Positions 1 through 11,999 are shown, numbered from the stretch's first letter. The stretch is 64,000 nt of DNA from Haematobia irritans (GCF_050003625.1 NC_134397.1:151155526-151219525); one strand, 5' to 3'. Notes: a model not told the origin generated them from the sequence alone. Made by a program: numbers and translations.

Positions 1-99
1 ATATTTACAATCATAATGAATTATGAAAATAAACAGGTAATATAGGTGCTAACAACATAGGTTTTCGACCTGAATGCTCAAAATTTTGTTTCTGCCTAA

Positions 100-300
100 T
101 TGTATATTCCTCGACATCTTTTTCACTTCCACGAGATTTTTTAGTTCTTAGCACCTTTTTCTGTAATACAAACATTGTAGAAGAAATTATTCAATTTTAT
201 ATAGTTTTTTTTTATTTTAATTTTACCTTTTGGCGGACGGGGATTCGAACAGCGGACCACACAGTTTGTAAGGATCAAAGAAGTAGCTGATCAATTGCCC
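100..300 (+). repeat. Fragment of the tRNA-like TIR element family (see 16031-16933)
   Basis: The stretch around 130-190 (ccacgag, ttttttagttctta, ctgtaata, then gtagaagaaatta) repeats 16249-16315 with scattered changes. The following segment near 230-275, with ggattcgaac, matches the degenerate tRNA-like segment at 16351-16420. It is an old partial copy of that family and has no coding potential. Confidence 0.6.
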
Positions 301-399
301 AAGGAAAAATAAAATGTTCAATTTGTAATAACAAGCAACAACCACCAACTTAATTCAATATCGCTCCCTGTTAAATAGCGCTCCAAGCTACTAAACACA

Positions 400-625
400 T
401 ATATGTTTATAGGCTATTTCTAAATTAATATATGTTTGCATCCCAGCATATTATATTTACAAACATTTTATGTCCCAAACATAATATGTTCTAACATATT
501 AACATATATGTCCCAAACATGTTATGCTAGTTTATGAACATTATATGCTTGCACTCAAAAATATTGTGTTTAAAAATTTGTGTTCCAAACATATAATGTT
601 TATAGCCAAACATATGAAAAACAGT
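400..625. repeat. AT-rich repeat built from short AAACATAT/ATATGTTT inverted motifs
   Basis: The sequence is dominated by short inverted motifs (aaacatat, catattatg, tatgttcta). It matches 27440-27655 in the opposite orientation, including the shared words acaaacattttatg and ctagtttatgaac. It looks like a dispersed fold-back repeat; no ORF is seen. Confidence 0.6.
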
Positions 626-3052
626 CTTTTTCATCCGTGCGTCCGTCCGTCCGTCTGTTGAAATCACGCTAACTTCCGAACGAAACAAGCTATCGACTTG
701 AAACTTGGCACAAGTAGTTGTTATTGATGTAGGTCGGATGGTGTTGCAAATGGGTCATATCGGCCCACTTTTACGTATAGCCCCCATATAAACGGACCCC
801 CAAATTTGGCTTACCGATCCTCTAAGAGAAGCAAATTTCATCCGAGCCGGCTGAAATTTTGTACATGTTTTTAGTATATGGTCTCTAACAACCATGCAAA
901 AATTGGTCCAGATCGGTCCATAATTATATATAGCCCCCATATAAACCGATCCCCCGATTTGGCTTTCCGAGCCTCTAAAAGAAGCAAATTTCATCCGAGC
1001 CGGCTGAAATTTTGTACATGTTGTTAGTATATGGTCTCTAACAACCATGCAAAAATTGGTCCACATCGGTCCATAATTATATATAGCCCCTATATAAACC
1101 GATCCCCCGATTTGACTTACCGAGCCTCTAAAAGAAGCCAATTTCATCCGATCCGGCTGAAATTCGGTACATGGTGTTTGTATATTATCTCTAACAACCA
1201 TGCAAAAATTGGTCCACATCGCTCCATAATTATATATAGCCCCCATATAAACCGATCCCCAGATTTGACCTCCGGAGCCCCTTGGAAGAGCAAAATTCAT
1301 CCGATTCGGTTGAAATTTGGTACGTGATGTTGGGACATGATATTTAACAACCATACCAAAAGTGGTCCATATCAGTCCATAATCATATACAGCCCCCATA
1401 TAAACCGATCCCGAGATTTGGTTTAGGAGCCACTTGGAGGAGCAAATTCATCCGAGTCAATTGAAATTTGCTACATTGTGCTAGTATATGACCGTTAACA
1501 ACCATGCCTAACTTGGTCCATATCGGTCTATAGTTATATATAGCCCTCAGATAAATAGATCCGCAATCACACAAAAATTGGTCCATATCAAGTTCATAAT
1601 TGTACACACAGAGAAGAGGTTGGTTGGAAATCGGTTGAAGTAATGAAAATTTTACATTTATAATTAAATATCAATTACCCCAATCTATGTACTATATTAG
1701 CAATCATACGTTGGTCTTTACTATAATGTTTCCACTATTTCAATGGATTTACGTTTGTGTTAGACGACAGACAGTTGTAGGAACTGAATATCTCTACTTT
1801 GAAAACTTATGCTTGAATTCGGATGACACGACCTGCCGTAATTAATTGTCGTAACTGTCACTTAGTTATCACCACTTACGGATGGTTTTCACAACCGAAT
1901 GTCATTTGAATTATTTTACAAATGCCATTTCTATTAAAATATTAATTTCATATCTAAAGAAGACATATTTTTCGGACTTCAAATTAAAACGACAGCATTT
2001 TCAGCTGCAGTAATTTTTTAATTATCTAAATATGCACCAAATTATCTGGAGAATTCGGTATGTAACAGATAGGATGAGAAATACACTTTTTCAATGGTCA
2101 GTGAGTCAAATATGCAGGGAAACCAGGTTATATTATATGTCAGAATAACATCACAAATTGAAACAGCAGCTATGTAATGTATCTCCATGATTCTACAAAA
2201 ACAACCTTAAAAGTTGGACACACCAGGTAGATCCAGATTACATTATGTGCTCCAGACCGGATTGGAAAACAACCCAATTTCTTATACTATATGTTTAATT
2301 TCTAAATTCCTTTGCATGATAAAACGGATGCGTTGCTACATTTCAACAGGTATTTATCCCTAGGATCGCCCAGTCCATGATTTGACCATTGAATCAAAAT
2401 CGGTTTCTTTTAATTTATTATCATCATTTATTTGCATCATTTGATATCAAATACATTGTATTTAGATTTATATGCACCATTATACATTTTTTTAAATAAA
2501 ATAAAATATTATATTTATTTGGGAAGGATTTGGTTTTTAATTTGGTCATGAGTATTATTAAGGTTGGGCAGCACAACCAAATAAAGAAGGTAGCCACAAC
2601 CGGTGTCGTTGGCAGACCCAACCATTACCATATGAGGTATTAGTTGTGTCGACCGAATCAGTCGGGTGACACAACTGCCAACTAATAGTTGCTACAACTG
2701 CCAATAGGAGGTTGGCAATAAATTCGATTGTCACAACCAATCTGTATTCTCTGTGTATATAGCCCACATATAAGCGACCCCATATTTCAATTCTGGCTCT
2801 CTACGTACCGTGCAAAAGTCCATATCGATTCGTAATTATTTGTAGACTTACCTATACATACCTTTTTTGTCTAATATATACCACGAATGGACTAATTCAC
2901 AATTTAGAAAACGATATTAAGAAGTTTTAAGATAACACAACCCAATTAATTCGATTGTGTATGACAGTCTTTCGTATAAGTTTCTACGCAATCCATGGTG
3001 GAGGGTACATAAGATTCGGCCTGGCCGAACTTACGGCCGTATATACTTTTTT
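626..3052 (+). mobile_element. DINE-like repeat element, family F1, copy 1 (interrupted)
   Basis: It starts in the cgtccgtccgtctgttg tract, continues into four to five 153-bp repeats carrying atagcccccatataaa and caaccatgcaaaaattgg, and ends in the hairpin ggccgaacttacggcc at about 3025-3040. The 153-bp spacing is read directly from the ggtcc words at 905, 1058, 1211 and 1364. A separate fold-back element (1605-2755) interrupts it. The layout (promoter-like start, internal tandem repeats, terminal hairpin) resembles DINE-1/Helentron-like non-autonomous elements; the family assignment is inference. Confidence 0.7.
1605..2755. mobile_element. Fold-back MITE with CACACAGAGAA ends and TA duplication
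   Basis: The left end is CACACAGAGAAGAGG and the right end read inward is CACAGAGAATACAGATTGG. TA lies on both sides (1603-1604 and 2756-2757). Removing the insert restores the F1 sequence ttgtatatagccc found in other copies. The interior (1.15 kb) holds short inverted segments (ggttgtgac/gtcacaacc types) and no transposase frame. Confidence 0.75.
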
Positions 3053-3155
3053 TTTAATTTTTTGACCAAAATTGTATTTTGCAGAAAATTTTGTATTTTT
3101 TTTTTTATGGTTGGAAAGGAATATTTGGAAAATCAACCAAAATAGCAAGAATTCT

Positions 3156-3547
3156 ACCAATCTACCAAACAGTAAAAAAATAATAATTTTACCATATAGA
3201 ATTCTACTAATTGTGGCATAGGTGATTCCAAACCATATTAGAAGGTAACAAGATGACTGATAAGTTCCCGGTCTGACATATAGATGGCGTCGCTAGTATT
3301 AAATGCATATTATTTTTATATAGTACCAACCTTCAAATGCTTCGTGTCAAACCAATCTACCAAACAGTAAAAAAAAATAATATTTTTACCATATAGAATT
3401 CTACTAATTGTGGCATAGGTGATTCCAAATCATATTAGAAGGTAACAGGATGGCTGATAAGTTCCCGGTCTGACATATAGATGGCGTCGCTAGTATTAAA
3501 TGCATATTATTTTTATATAGTACCAACCTTCAAATGATTCGTGTCAA
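3156..3547. repeat. 195-bp tandem duplication carrying a mariner end
   Basis: Units 3156-3350 and 3351-3547 are nearly identical. Both start accaatctaccaaac and run through a mariner-type left end (about 3248 and 3445) into the same flanking words. The duplication therefore includes both flanking DNA and the first 100 bp of a Himar1-like element. Confidence 0.75.
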
Positions 3548-3937
3548 AATTTGACGTCTGTAAGTCAATTAGATTGTGAGATAGAGCGTCTTTTGTGAAG
3601 CAACTTTTGTTATTGTGAAAAGAAATGGAAAACAGGAATTTCGTGTTTTGATAAAATACTGTTTTCTGAAGGGAAAAAATACGGTGGAAGCAAAATGCTG
3701 AAGCTCTGTGCAAAATGGGTGCCGCGCGAGCTCACATTTGACCAAAAACAACAACGTGTTGACGATTCTGAGCGGTGTTTGTAGCTGTTAACTCATTTGG
3801 CGACAATGTAGAGGTGATCGCCGAAACTGAGGACTATTTTGAGGCAAAACCGAAGGAGTACTACCAAAATGGTATCAAAACATTGGAAGGTCGTTATAAT
3901 CGTTGTATCGCTCTTGAAGGGAACTATGTTGAGTAAT
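3445..3937 (+). mobile_element. Himar1-like mariner, internally deleted copy A
   Basis: The left end acaggatggctgataag follows a TA. The sequence keeps the 5' leader, short pieces of transposase (an in-frame-like segment reading KLCAKWVP, and a segment ending LEGNYVE) and little else. Most of the roughly 1.26 kb typical of the family is missing, including all three catalytic aspartates. The right terminal repeat is also absent; homology stops after the transposase stop codon near 3937. Confidence 0.75.
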
Positions 3938-4137
3938 CGGCCAGACCGAATCTCAAATACCCACAACCAGGAATCAATATAACAGTTACCTTTGAAAACT
4001 TTCGCGTGTTACTTGAAAATATATGGCGGGTTACTTGATAATGTGATAATATATGGAAATGACGAAATAACGCCTTGATTTGAAATCTAAAATCTATAGA
4101 ATTCGAAAATTTACTTTGAGTTTCAAGCAAGTTTCGT

Positions 4138-5165
4138 GATCAGTGAGCCTTCTATACCCTCAAGAAGTGAAATCGGTCTATATGGAGGCAAATGGAGCGA
4201 CAAAAACTAAATCCGTTACAATTTCAAGCCCAAAATCGGAGGGCCGGAAGGGGGATATATCAAAATCTATGCCGATACACAATTTATTCGGAACACCTAT
4301 TTATGGTCCTCAGAAATCTCTAGATTTCGAATTTCAAGCGAATTGAATAAAAACTACGGTTTCTAGAAGCCCAAGAAGTAAACTCGAAAAATCGGGCTAT
4401 ATGGGGGCTATAGAAAACCATATACCGATACACACCATATTCGGCACACCTGTTTGTGGTCCTAACATACTTTTAGATTTCTAATCGTATTGCAAATACG
4501 GTTTCTAGAAGCCCAAGAAGTAAAATTACGAGATCGGTCTATATGGGGGGTATACCAAAACATGAACCGATACATCCCATTTTCGACACACCTATTTGTG
4601 GTTCTAAAATACCTCTAGATTTCGAATTTTAGGCAAATCGGATAGAAAATAAGGTTTCTAGAAGCCCAAGATCCCAAATGGGGGGCCCGTTTATATGGGG
4701 GCTATACCAAAACATGGACCGATACATCCCATTTTCCACACACCTATTTTTGGTCCTAAAATATCTATAGATTTCCAATTTCAGGAAAATCGGATTGAAA
4801 ATACGGTTTCTAGAAGCCCAAGACCTCAAATCGGGGGGGGGGGGGGTCGGTTTATATGGGGGATATACCAAAACGTGGACCGATATAGCCCATCTTCGAA
4901 CTTGACTTGCTTGGAGACAAAAAACGAGTTTGTGCAAAAATTAAGCAAGAAAGCTTTATTATTGAAGGCTGTAGCGTGATTACAACACACATCCAGACAG
5001 ACAGACGGACGGACATCGTTATATGGTCTTAGAATTTCTCCCTGATCAAGAATATATACTTTACATAGTCGGAAATCAATATTTCAATATTTCGATGCGT
5101 TACAAACGGAATGACAAACTTATTATACTCCCATCACCATTCTATTGTGGTGGATATAGAAATGT
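4138..5165 (+). mobile_element. DINE-like repeat element, family F3
   Basis: Repeats containing tttctagaagcccaag occur at about 4360, 4502, 4655 and 4807, so the later units are spaced 152-153 bp. Each carries tctatatgggggctata. They are followed by cagacagacggacggac and a tail (aagaatatatactttaca, atttcgatgcgttacaaac) with the same layout as the F1 tail. No coding potential beyond repeat-derived open frames. Confidence 0.65.
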
Positions 5166-5414
5166 GGTAACCGCCAATAATATTATGACTGCGAAAAATA
5201 ATTATTTATACGGTGACCAACCGATTTTGCCGAAAAAAAATTTTTCGGTGGACCGGTAAAACTTTATTTTTCAATGTAAAACTGTCAATTGAATACCAAA
5301 TGTAGGCATTTAAAACCGGTCATAGTTATAGACTGCCATAAAAGTCTTCTAAGTAAATACAACGTACATATAAATTAAAAACATTGTGACCATCTTTTAT
5401 TAATAAATTATTTT
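5166..5414. other. Unassigned AT-rich spacer
   Basis: It contains two ccggt-rich segments (around 5220 and 5318). A similar ccggttt segment occurs on the other side of the next element (about 6835-6880), so the F1 copy at 5415-6783 probably inserted into an older repeat. No gene is seen. Confidence 0.4.
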
Positions 5415-6783
5415 TATACCTTCCACCATAGGATGGGGGGTATATTAACTTTGTCATTCCGTTTGTAACACATCGAAATATTGCTCTAAGACGACCCCAT
5501 AAAGTATATATATTCTGGGTCGTGGTGAAATTCTGAGTCGATCTGAGCATGTCCGTCCGTCCGTCTGTTGCTATCACGCTAACTTCCGAACGAAACAAGC
5601 TATCGACTTGAAACTTGGAACAAGTAGTAGTTATTGATGTAGGTCGGATGATATTGCAAATGGGCCATATCGGTCCACATTTACGTATAGCCCCCATATA
5701 AACGGACCCCAAAATTTGGCTTGCAGACCCTCTAAGAGCAGAAAATTACAATTAAGGTACATGGTGTTAGTACATGATCTCTAACAACCATGCAAAAATT
5801 GGTCCACATCGGTCCATATTTATATATAGCCCCCATATAAACCGATCCCCCGATTTGGCTTTCGGAGCCTCTAAGAGTAGCAAATTTCATCTGATGCGGC
5901 TGAAATTTGGTACATGGTGTTAGTATATGGTCTTTAACAGTCGTGCAAAAATTGGTCCACATCGGTTCATAATTATATAAAGCCCCCATATAAACCGATC
6001 CCCAGATTTGGCTTGCGGAGCCTTTTGGAAGACCAAAATTCATCTGATTCAGTTGATATTTGGTACGTGATGTTAGTATATGGTATCCAACAACCATGCA
6101 GGAATTGGTTCATATCAGTCCATAATTTATATAACCCTCATATAAACCGATCCCCAGATTTGACCTCCGGTGCCTTTTGGAGAAGCAAAATTCATCCGAT
6201 CTGGCTGAAATTTGGTACGTGGTGGTATTATATGATATTTAACAACCATGCTAAAAGTGGTCCATATCAGTCCATAATCATATATAGCACCCATATAAAC
6301 CGATCCCGAGATTTGGTTTTGGAGCCTCTTGGAGGAGCAAATTTCATCCGAGTCAGTTGAAATTTGGTACATTGTGCTAGTATATGATCGTTAACAACCA
6401 TGCCTAACTAGGTCCATATCGGTCTATAGTTATATTTAGCCTTCAGATAAATCGATCCCCAATCACACAAAAATTGGTCCATATCAAGTTCATAATTGTA
6501 TATAGCCCCCATATAAGCGACCCCCATATTTCAATTCTGGCTCTCTACGTACCGTGCAAAAAGTCCATATCGATTCGTAATTATTTGTAGACTTAACTAT
6601 ACATAACATTTTTGTCTAATATATACCACGTATGGACTAACTCACAATTTAGAAAACGATTTAAGATACCACAACCCAAGTAATCCGATTCTGGATGACA
6701 GTCTTTCGTAGAAGTTTCTACGCTATCCATGGTGGAGGGTACATAAGATTCGGCCGGGCCGAACATACGGCCATATATACTTG
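5415..6783 (+). mobile_element. DINE-like repeat element, family F1, copy 2 (near full length)
   Basis: It begins tataccttccaccatagg, contains ctgggtcgtggtgaaattc and cgtccgtccgtctgttg, then about five 153-bp units, and ends with the ggccgggccgaacatacggcc hairpin at 6750-6775 plus atatatacttg. It is the best uninterrupted reference copy of the family in this window. The open frames read in the 153-bp units on both strands are a by-product of a period divisible by three. Confidence 0.7.
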
Positions 6784-7362
6784 TTTACGTTGATTTTTAT
6801 GACAATAAAATTAACTTATAAAATACGTATTTTAACGGTTTTATAAAAACCAGTTAAAAACATTGTGTACCGGTTTCGGGAAATGTAATTTTTTTTTTAA
6901 CCGAGAAAAACCGACTATGAAAACCCACTTTTAAAAGTGGGTTTTTTTCATGTGCTATGAAAGTCCTATAAAAACAAGTTAACAACAACTTAAGTTCAGA
7001 CTCGACATCAAGTAGAAATTTGCTATATTTCAGGTAAAAAACTTCCCATTTTTGTACGCTTTTTTTTTGCTTTGTAGTCAAGATAAAAAAGTCTTGTTCC
7101 GATCGATGACGCATGACCTGGCTGTTCAGTATCTTTGTTTTTATGCGGAAGCCAAAAATTGGTTTGATTTGCTTACTGAGTCAAACAACGAGTTTTCATT
7201 GCGATATTCGTATTTTGTCAGAAAGATTGATCAGTCTATTTTTCGGAAAATACCAAATATTTGAAAAAAAAAAAATTAATTTGCGCTCCCAATATAAGTT
7301 TCGAACACAACCCAAAGTTGCTACGTCCACTCATATTGATGGTGATAGTAGGAGACATTATA
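6784..7362. other. Unassigned AT-rich DNA
   Basis: No recognisable protein, RNA or transposon end was seen. A small inverted motif (aaacccacttttaaaagtgggttt, near 6920-6943) could form a hairpin. The open frames here lack any recognisable motif. Confidence 0.4.
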
Positions 7363-7366
7363 TTAA

Positions 7367-7965
7367 CCCTTAAATGCACAAGATCACCGATTCTTCCGAA
7401 ACACATATATAATATGCAAAATGGTAAAAAGAACAGCTGCATACCACATTAAAAAAAATGTTGGATCTGTTTTTTTTTGAAAATTAAACTAAGTTTTTAA
7501 TTACTAATAAATATTTGATTTTAGTAGAGTATAGAGATATTTTTACATTACATATTTTTTTTTACCAACATTACTTTCGTCTCTAGTAAGTATTATTTAA
7601 CTTCCAATTTGTATTTTTTTCTTTGAATTTTTTGGTCAAAATTTGGTTTTCAATTTTGACAGAAAAAGGTGATAAGAACTTAAAGACCTCGTAGAAGGGA
7701 GAAAAATGTTAGGGAAAATGCAATTAGCCAGAAAAGATTGTTTTTGTGAGTTAGTTTTTATGAAATAGCTTTTATATCCTGGAAAAGAATAAAAGTTTCA
7801 AAAAGTATATATTTTTCTTCCAAATAAACTTGTTTAAAGCAAAAAGCAAATTAGAATCGAACTTTGTTTGTCTAAAATTTCGTTTGGGAGGAGAGAATTA
7901 TTTTTTTGCGAATTTAAGAATTTCTTTCTGGTTGTATCTTAAAAGATACAGTGCGCATTTAAGGG
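7367..7965. mobile_element. TTAA-flanked MITE (piggyBac-like)
   Basis: TTAA stands at 7363-7366 and 7966-7969. The ends are CCCTTAAATGCAC and, read inward from the right, CCCTTAAATGCGCAC. A TTAA target and CCC ends fit the piggyBac superfamily. The interior 7680-7912 matches 16040-16260 in reverse orientation (for example gtctaaaatttcgtttggga), so a second MITE family is nested in it. Confidence 0.7.
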
Positions 7966-7969
7966 TTAA

Positions 7970-8767
7970 CAAAACATGAAGTTTTATAATAGCAAATATG
8001 ATGATTTTAAAATATGCCAACTTGTCATACTCCTCTCGTATATGAACTATTTTATCCAAAAGACTTTAGTTGATGCAATCTCAGTGAATAATTATCGATT
8101 ATGACAGAAAATGAAGCATAAATAACATGCTACCGATTTACATCTTAGAGGCTCTTAATCAAAAGTTCAATAGACGTTTCGCTTGTCAGTTTCTTTATTA
8201 AAAACGATGCATGTATTTGTAGGTAACTGGGCTAGATTAGATATTGTTGCAAGCTTTTTGACTTAAATGTTGAACAAACACTAATGTCTAGCCAAGAGCC
8301 CTTAATAGTTAACACAAGAGAAGAGAAATAAAAAAAAACTCTGTCTGACTTTTGAAATCCTCAGCAATCATTATAGAGTTTAATGAATGTAAGTGAATGC
8401 AGGTGTGAAGTGCCCCCAAACAATATTACCTAGTATATGTCAGCAACTACAGCAACAAATAAAAAAATCAAATCATTTTTCATTTAGTTACAAAATTTTA
8501 CAGAATCATAGTTCATACGAGTATTTCGTTGTCCACAATTTGATGTATTTTTTGTGGTTTGTTTTTTTTCTTCCTTAAAAAATGTTCAGTTTTTTTTTGT
8601 ATGGTACGTAATATGATTTAGGAAGATTTACTGGGATTTGTGCAAATCATTTTTTCGAAATTAAATTAAGAAATAAAAACACCAACAAAGAGTATGGTGA
8701 ATAAATAGTCGCATACAATAGGAGCCTAATGACTAGTGAAAAGTTTTAAAATTCATTTGCCAGAATA
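7970..8767. other. Unassigned DNA, no gene seen
   Basis: AT-rich sequence with many homopolymer runs. No terminal repeats, conserved protein motif or RNA gene was noticed. The only open frame of note (8393-8578) has no recognisable feature. Confidence 0.4.
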
Positions 8768-8769
8768 TA

Positions 8770-9702
8770 AAGGGTGATTCTTTTGAGGTTAGGATTTTCA
8801 TGCATTAGTATTTGACAGATCACGTGGGATTTCAGACATGGTGTCAAAGAGAAAGATGCTCAGTATGCTTTGACATTTCATCATGAATAGACTTACGATC
8901 TGCCACAACGTCGAATTTTCAGTGAATGGGCCCTAGAAAAGTTGGCAGAAAATCCGCTTTTTTATCGACAAATTTTGTTCAGCGATGAGGCTCATTTCTG
9001 GTTGAATGGCTACGTAAATAAGCAAAATTGCCGCATTTGGAGTGAAGAGCAACCAGAAGCCGTTCAAGAACTGCCCATGCATCCCGAAAAATGCACTGTT
9101 TGGTGTGGTTTGTACGCTGGCGGAATCATTGGACCGTATTTTTTCAAAGATGCTGTTGGACGCAACGTTACGGTGGATGGCAATCGCTATCGTTCGATGC
9201 TAACAAACTTTTTGTTGCCAAAAATGGAAGAACTGAACTTGGTTGACATGTGGTTTCAACAAGATGGCGCTACATGCCACACAGCTCGCGATTCTATGGC
9301 CATTTTGAGGGAAAACTTCGGAGAACAATTCATCTCAAGAAATGGACCGGTAAGTTGGCCACCAAGATCATGCGATTTGACGCCTTTAGACTATTTTTTG
9401 TGGGGCTACGTCAAGTCTAAAGTCTACAGAAATAAGCCAGCAACTATTCCAGCTTTGGAAGACAACATTTCCGAAGAAATTCGGGCTATTCCGGCCGAAA
9501 TGCTCGAAAAAGTTGCCCAAAATTGGACTTTCCGAATGGACCACCTAAGACGCAGCCGCGGTCAACATTTAAATGAAATTATCTTCAAAAAGTAAATGTC
9601 ATGGACCAATCTAACGTTTCAAATAAAGAACCGATGAGATTTTGCAAATTTTATGCTTTTTTTTTTTTTTTTAAGTTATCAAGCTCTTAACAAATCACCC
9701 TT
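8770..9702 (+). mobile_element. DD41D (rosa-like) mariner element, copy 1
   Basis: The termini are AAGGGTGATTCTTTTGAGG and, read inward from the right, AAGGGTGATTTGTTAAGAG. TA lies on each side (8768-8769, 9703-9704). The element is 933 bp and carries the C-terminal catalytic part of a transposase. An internal deletion joins the start of the N-terminal region (atgaatagactta, 8883-8895) directly to the middle of the gene at about 8897, removing the DNA-binding region. It is almost identical to 44238-45171 but has a different deletion breakpoint. Confidence 0.85.
8891..9595 (+). pseudogene. DD41D mariner-like transposase, N-terminally deleted
   Basis: Family role: cut-and-paste DNA transposition through an RNase H-like catalytic core. 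The frame is open from 8891 to the stop at 9595. It shows ILFSDEAHFWLNG (first catalytic D), DMWFQQDGATCHTA (second D) and CDLTPLDYFLWGY (third D). Exactly 41 residues separate the second D from the D of TPLD, which defines DD41D, the type first known from rosa elements. The C-terminus ends HLNEIIFKK. The start near 8942 is only a TTG, and no ATG lies in frame before the catalytic domain. The helix-turn-helix region is deleted, so the product would not bind transposon ends, but the catalytic frame has no stops, implying recent activity. It could still be mobilised by an intact copy elsewhere. Confidence 0.85.
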
Positions 9703-9704
9703 TA

Positions 9705-9922
9705 TTTACACATATTTATACTTGTATATGTGTATGTACTAAAAACGTGTACAAAGGTGCATAGTAGACCCTTGTATGCATAATTGTGCAATTAATGATT
9801 TGAATATTTTATTGTAGTTTGTTTTTTACCATTCATCCATAGGATTGATTGAGTATGTTAACATTATTATTTCATTTGTAACACATCGAAATAAACCATC
9901 TATGACTTTTTAAGTTAAAAAC
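9705..9922. other. Short unassigned spacer
   Basis: AT-rich spacer between the DD41D element and the next F1 copy. The piece near 9840-9895 (ccataggattga, taacacatcgaaata) is a degenerate fragment of an F1 start. Confidence 0.4.
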
Positions 9923-11996
9923 AAGTATATACGGCCGTAAGTTCGGCCAGGCCGAAGCTTATGTACCCTCCATCATGGATTGCGTAGAAACTTCTTCTAA
10001 ACACTGCCATCCACAATCGAATTACTTAATTTGCGGTAACGCTTGCCGATGGCAAGGTATCTTAAAACCTCCTAACACCATCTTCTAAATTGTATGTAAG
10101 TCCATACGTGGTATATATTAAATCAAAACAGATCGATCCAATACGTATATAATTCAGTTTGACAAAGTAGACATAAAATTTTGACAAAATTTTCTACAGA
10201 AATAAAATTTTAACAAAATTTTCTATAGAAATAAAATTTTCACAAAATTTTCTATAGAAATAAAAATTTTCACAAAATTTTCTATAGAAAGAAAATTTTG
10301 ACAAAAATGTCTACAGAAATAAAATTTTAAGAAAATTTTCTATAGAAATAAACTTTTGACAAAATTTTCTATAGAAATAAAATCTTGGTAGATTATTTTT
10401 GGCTCGAGTGGCAACCATGATTATGAACCGAATAAAATTTGAACAAAATTTTCTACAGAAATAAAATTTTGACAAAATTGTCTATAGAAATAAAATTTTG
10501 ACAATGATGAAAATTTTATTATGAGCCGAATAAAATTTTAACAAAATTTTCTCTAGAAATAAAATTTTGACAAAATTTTCTATAGAAATAAAATTTTGGT
10601 AGATTATTTTTGGCTCTAGTGGCAACCATGATTATGAACCGATATGGGCCAATTTTTGTGTGATTGGACCAATTTTGGTATGGTTGTTAGCGACCATATA
10701 CTAACACCACGTTCCTAATTTGAACCGGATCGGATGAATTTTGCTCCTCCAAAAGGCTCCGGAGGTCAAATCTGGAGAATGTTTTATATGGGGGCTATAT
10801 ATAATTATGGACCGATATGGACCAATTCTGGCACGCTTGTTAAAGATCATATACTAACTCCATGTTCCAAGTTACAACCGGATTGGATGAAATTTGCTTC
10901 TCTTGGAGACTTCGCAAGCCAAATCTGTGGATCGGTTTATATGGGGGCTATATATAATTATGAACCGATGTGGACCAATTTTTGCATGGTTTTTAGAGAC
11001 CATATACCAATATCATGTACCAAATTTCAGGCGGATCGGATGAAATTTGCTTCTCTTTGAGGCTCCGCAACCCAAATCTGGGGATCGGTTTATATGGGCG
11101 CTATATATAATTATGGACCGATGTGGACCAATTTTTGCATGATTGTTAGAGACTATATACCAATACCATGTACCAAATTTCAGCCGGATCGGATGAAATA
11201 TGCTTCTCTTAGAGGCTCCACAAGCCAAATATGGGGATCGGTTTATATGGAGGCTATATATAATTAAGGACCGATATGGACCAATTTTTGCATGGTTGTT
11301 AGAGACCATATACCAACATCATGTACCAAATTTCAGCCGGATCGGATGAAATTTGCTTCTCTTTGAGGCTCCGCAACCCAAATCTGGGGATCGGTTTATA
11401 TGGGCGCTATATATAATTATGGACCGATGTGGACCAATTTTTGCATGATTGTTAGAGACTATATACCAATACCATGTACCAAATTTCAGCCGGATCGGAT
11501 GAAATATGCTTCTCTTAGAGGCTCCACAAGCCAAATCTGGGGATCGGTTTATATGGGGGCTATATATAATTATGGACCGATGTGGACCAATTTTTGCATG
11601 ATTGTTAGATACCATATACCAACACCATGTACCAAATTTCAGCCGGATCGGATGAAATATGCTTCTGTTAGAGGCTCCACAAGCCAAATCTGAGGGTCCC
11701 TTTATATGGGGGCTATACGTAAAAGTGGACCGATATGGCCCATTTTCAATACCATCCGACCTACATCGATAACAACTACTTGTGCCAAGTTTCAAATCGA
11801 TAGCTTGTTTCGTTCGGAAGTTAGCGTGATTTCAACAGACGGACGGACGGACGGACGGACATGCTTAGATCGACTCAGAATTTCACCACGACCCAGAATA
11901 TATATACTTTATGGGGTCTTAGAGCAATATTTCGATGTGTTACAAACGGAATGACAAAGTTAATATACCCCCATCCTATGATGGAGGGTATAAAAA
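9923..11996 (-). mobile_element. DINE-like repeat element, family F1, copy 3 (reverse orientation, with embedded arrays)
   Basis: It starts at the hairpin end (cggccgtaagttcggcc) and finishes with the promoter-like end (atgatggagggtataaaaa at about 11980-11996). It contains some seven 153-bp units, two of which (about 11044-11345 and 11345-11660) are close copies of one another, as if units had recently been duplicated. A block of 29-bp repeats and the linker ggcaaccatgattatgaacc sits in it at 10150-10650. Confidence 0.7.
10150..10650 (+). repeat. 29-bp tandem repeat block (attttctatagaaataaaa type)
   Basis: About 14 units of the muscid 29-bp repeat (attttctatagaaataaaa then ttgac) are arranged in two runs. 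Each run ends with gtggcaaccatgattatgaac, which resembles the end of the TIR element at 28320-30078. It is probably a remnant of two such elements inserted in the F1 copy. Confidence 0.7.
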
Positions 11997-11999
11997 TCC

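Noticed and set aside
755..1399. A 214-codon frame with repeats of MGAIYNYGPMWTNFCMVV
   Set aside because: It is the reverse translation of 153-bp F1 repeats. The period is divisible by three, so frames stay open. Similar frames occur at all F1 copies.
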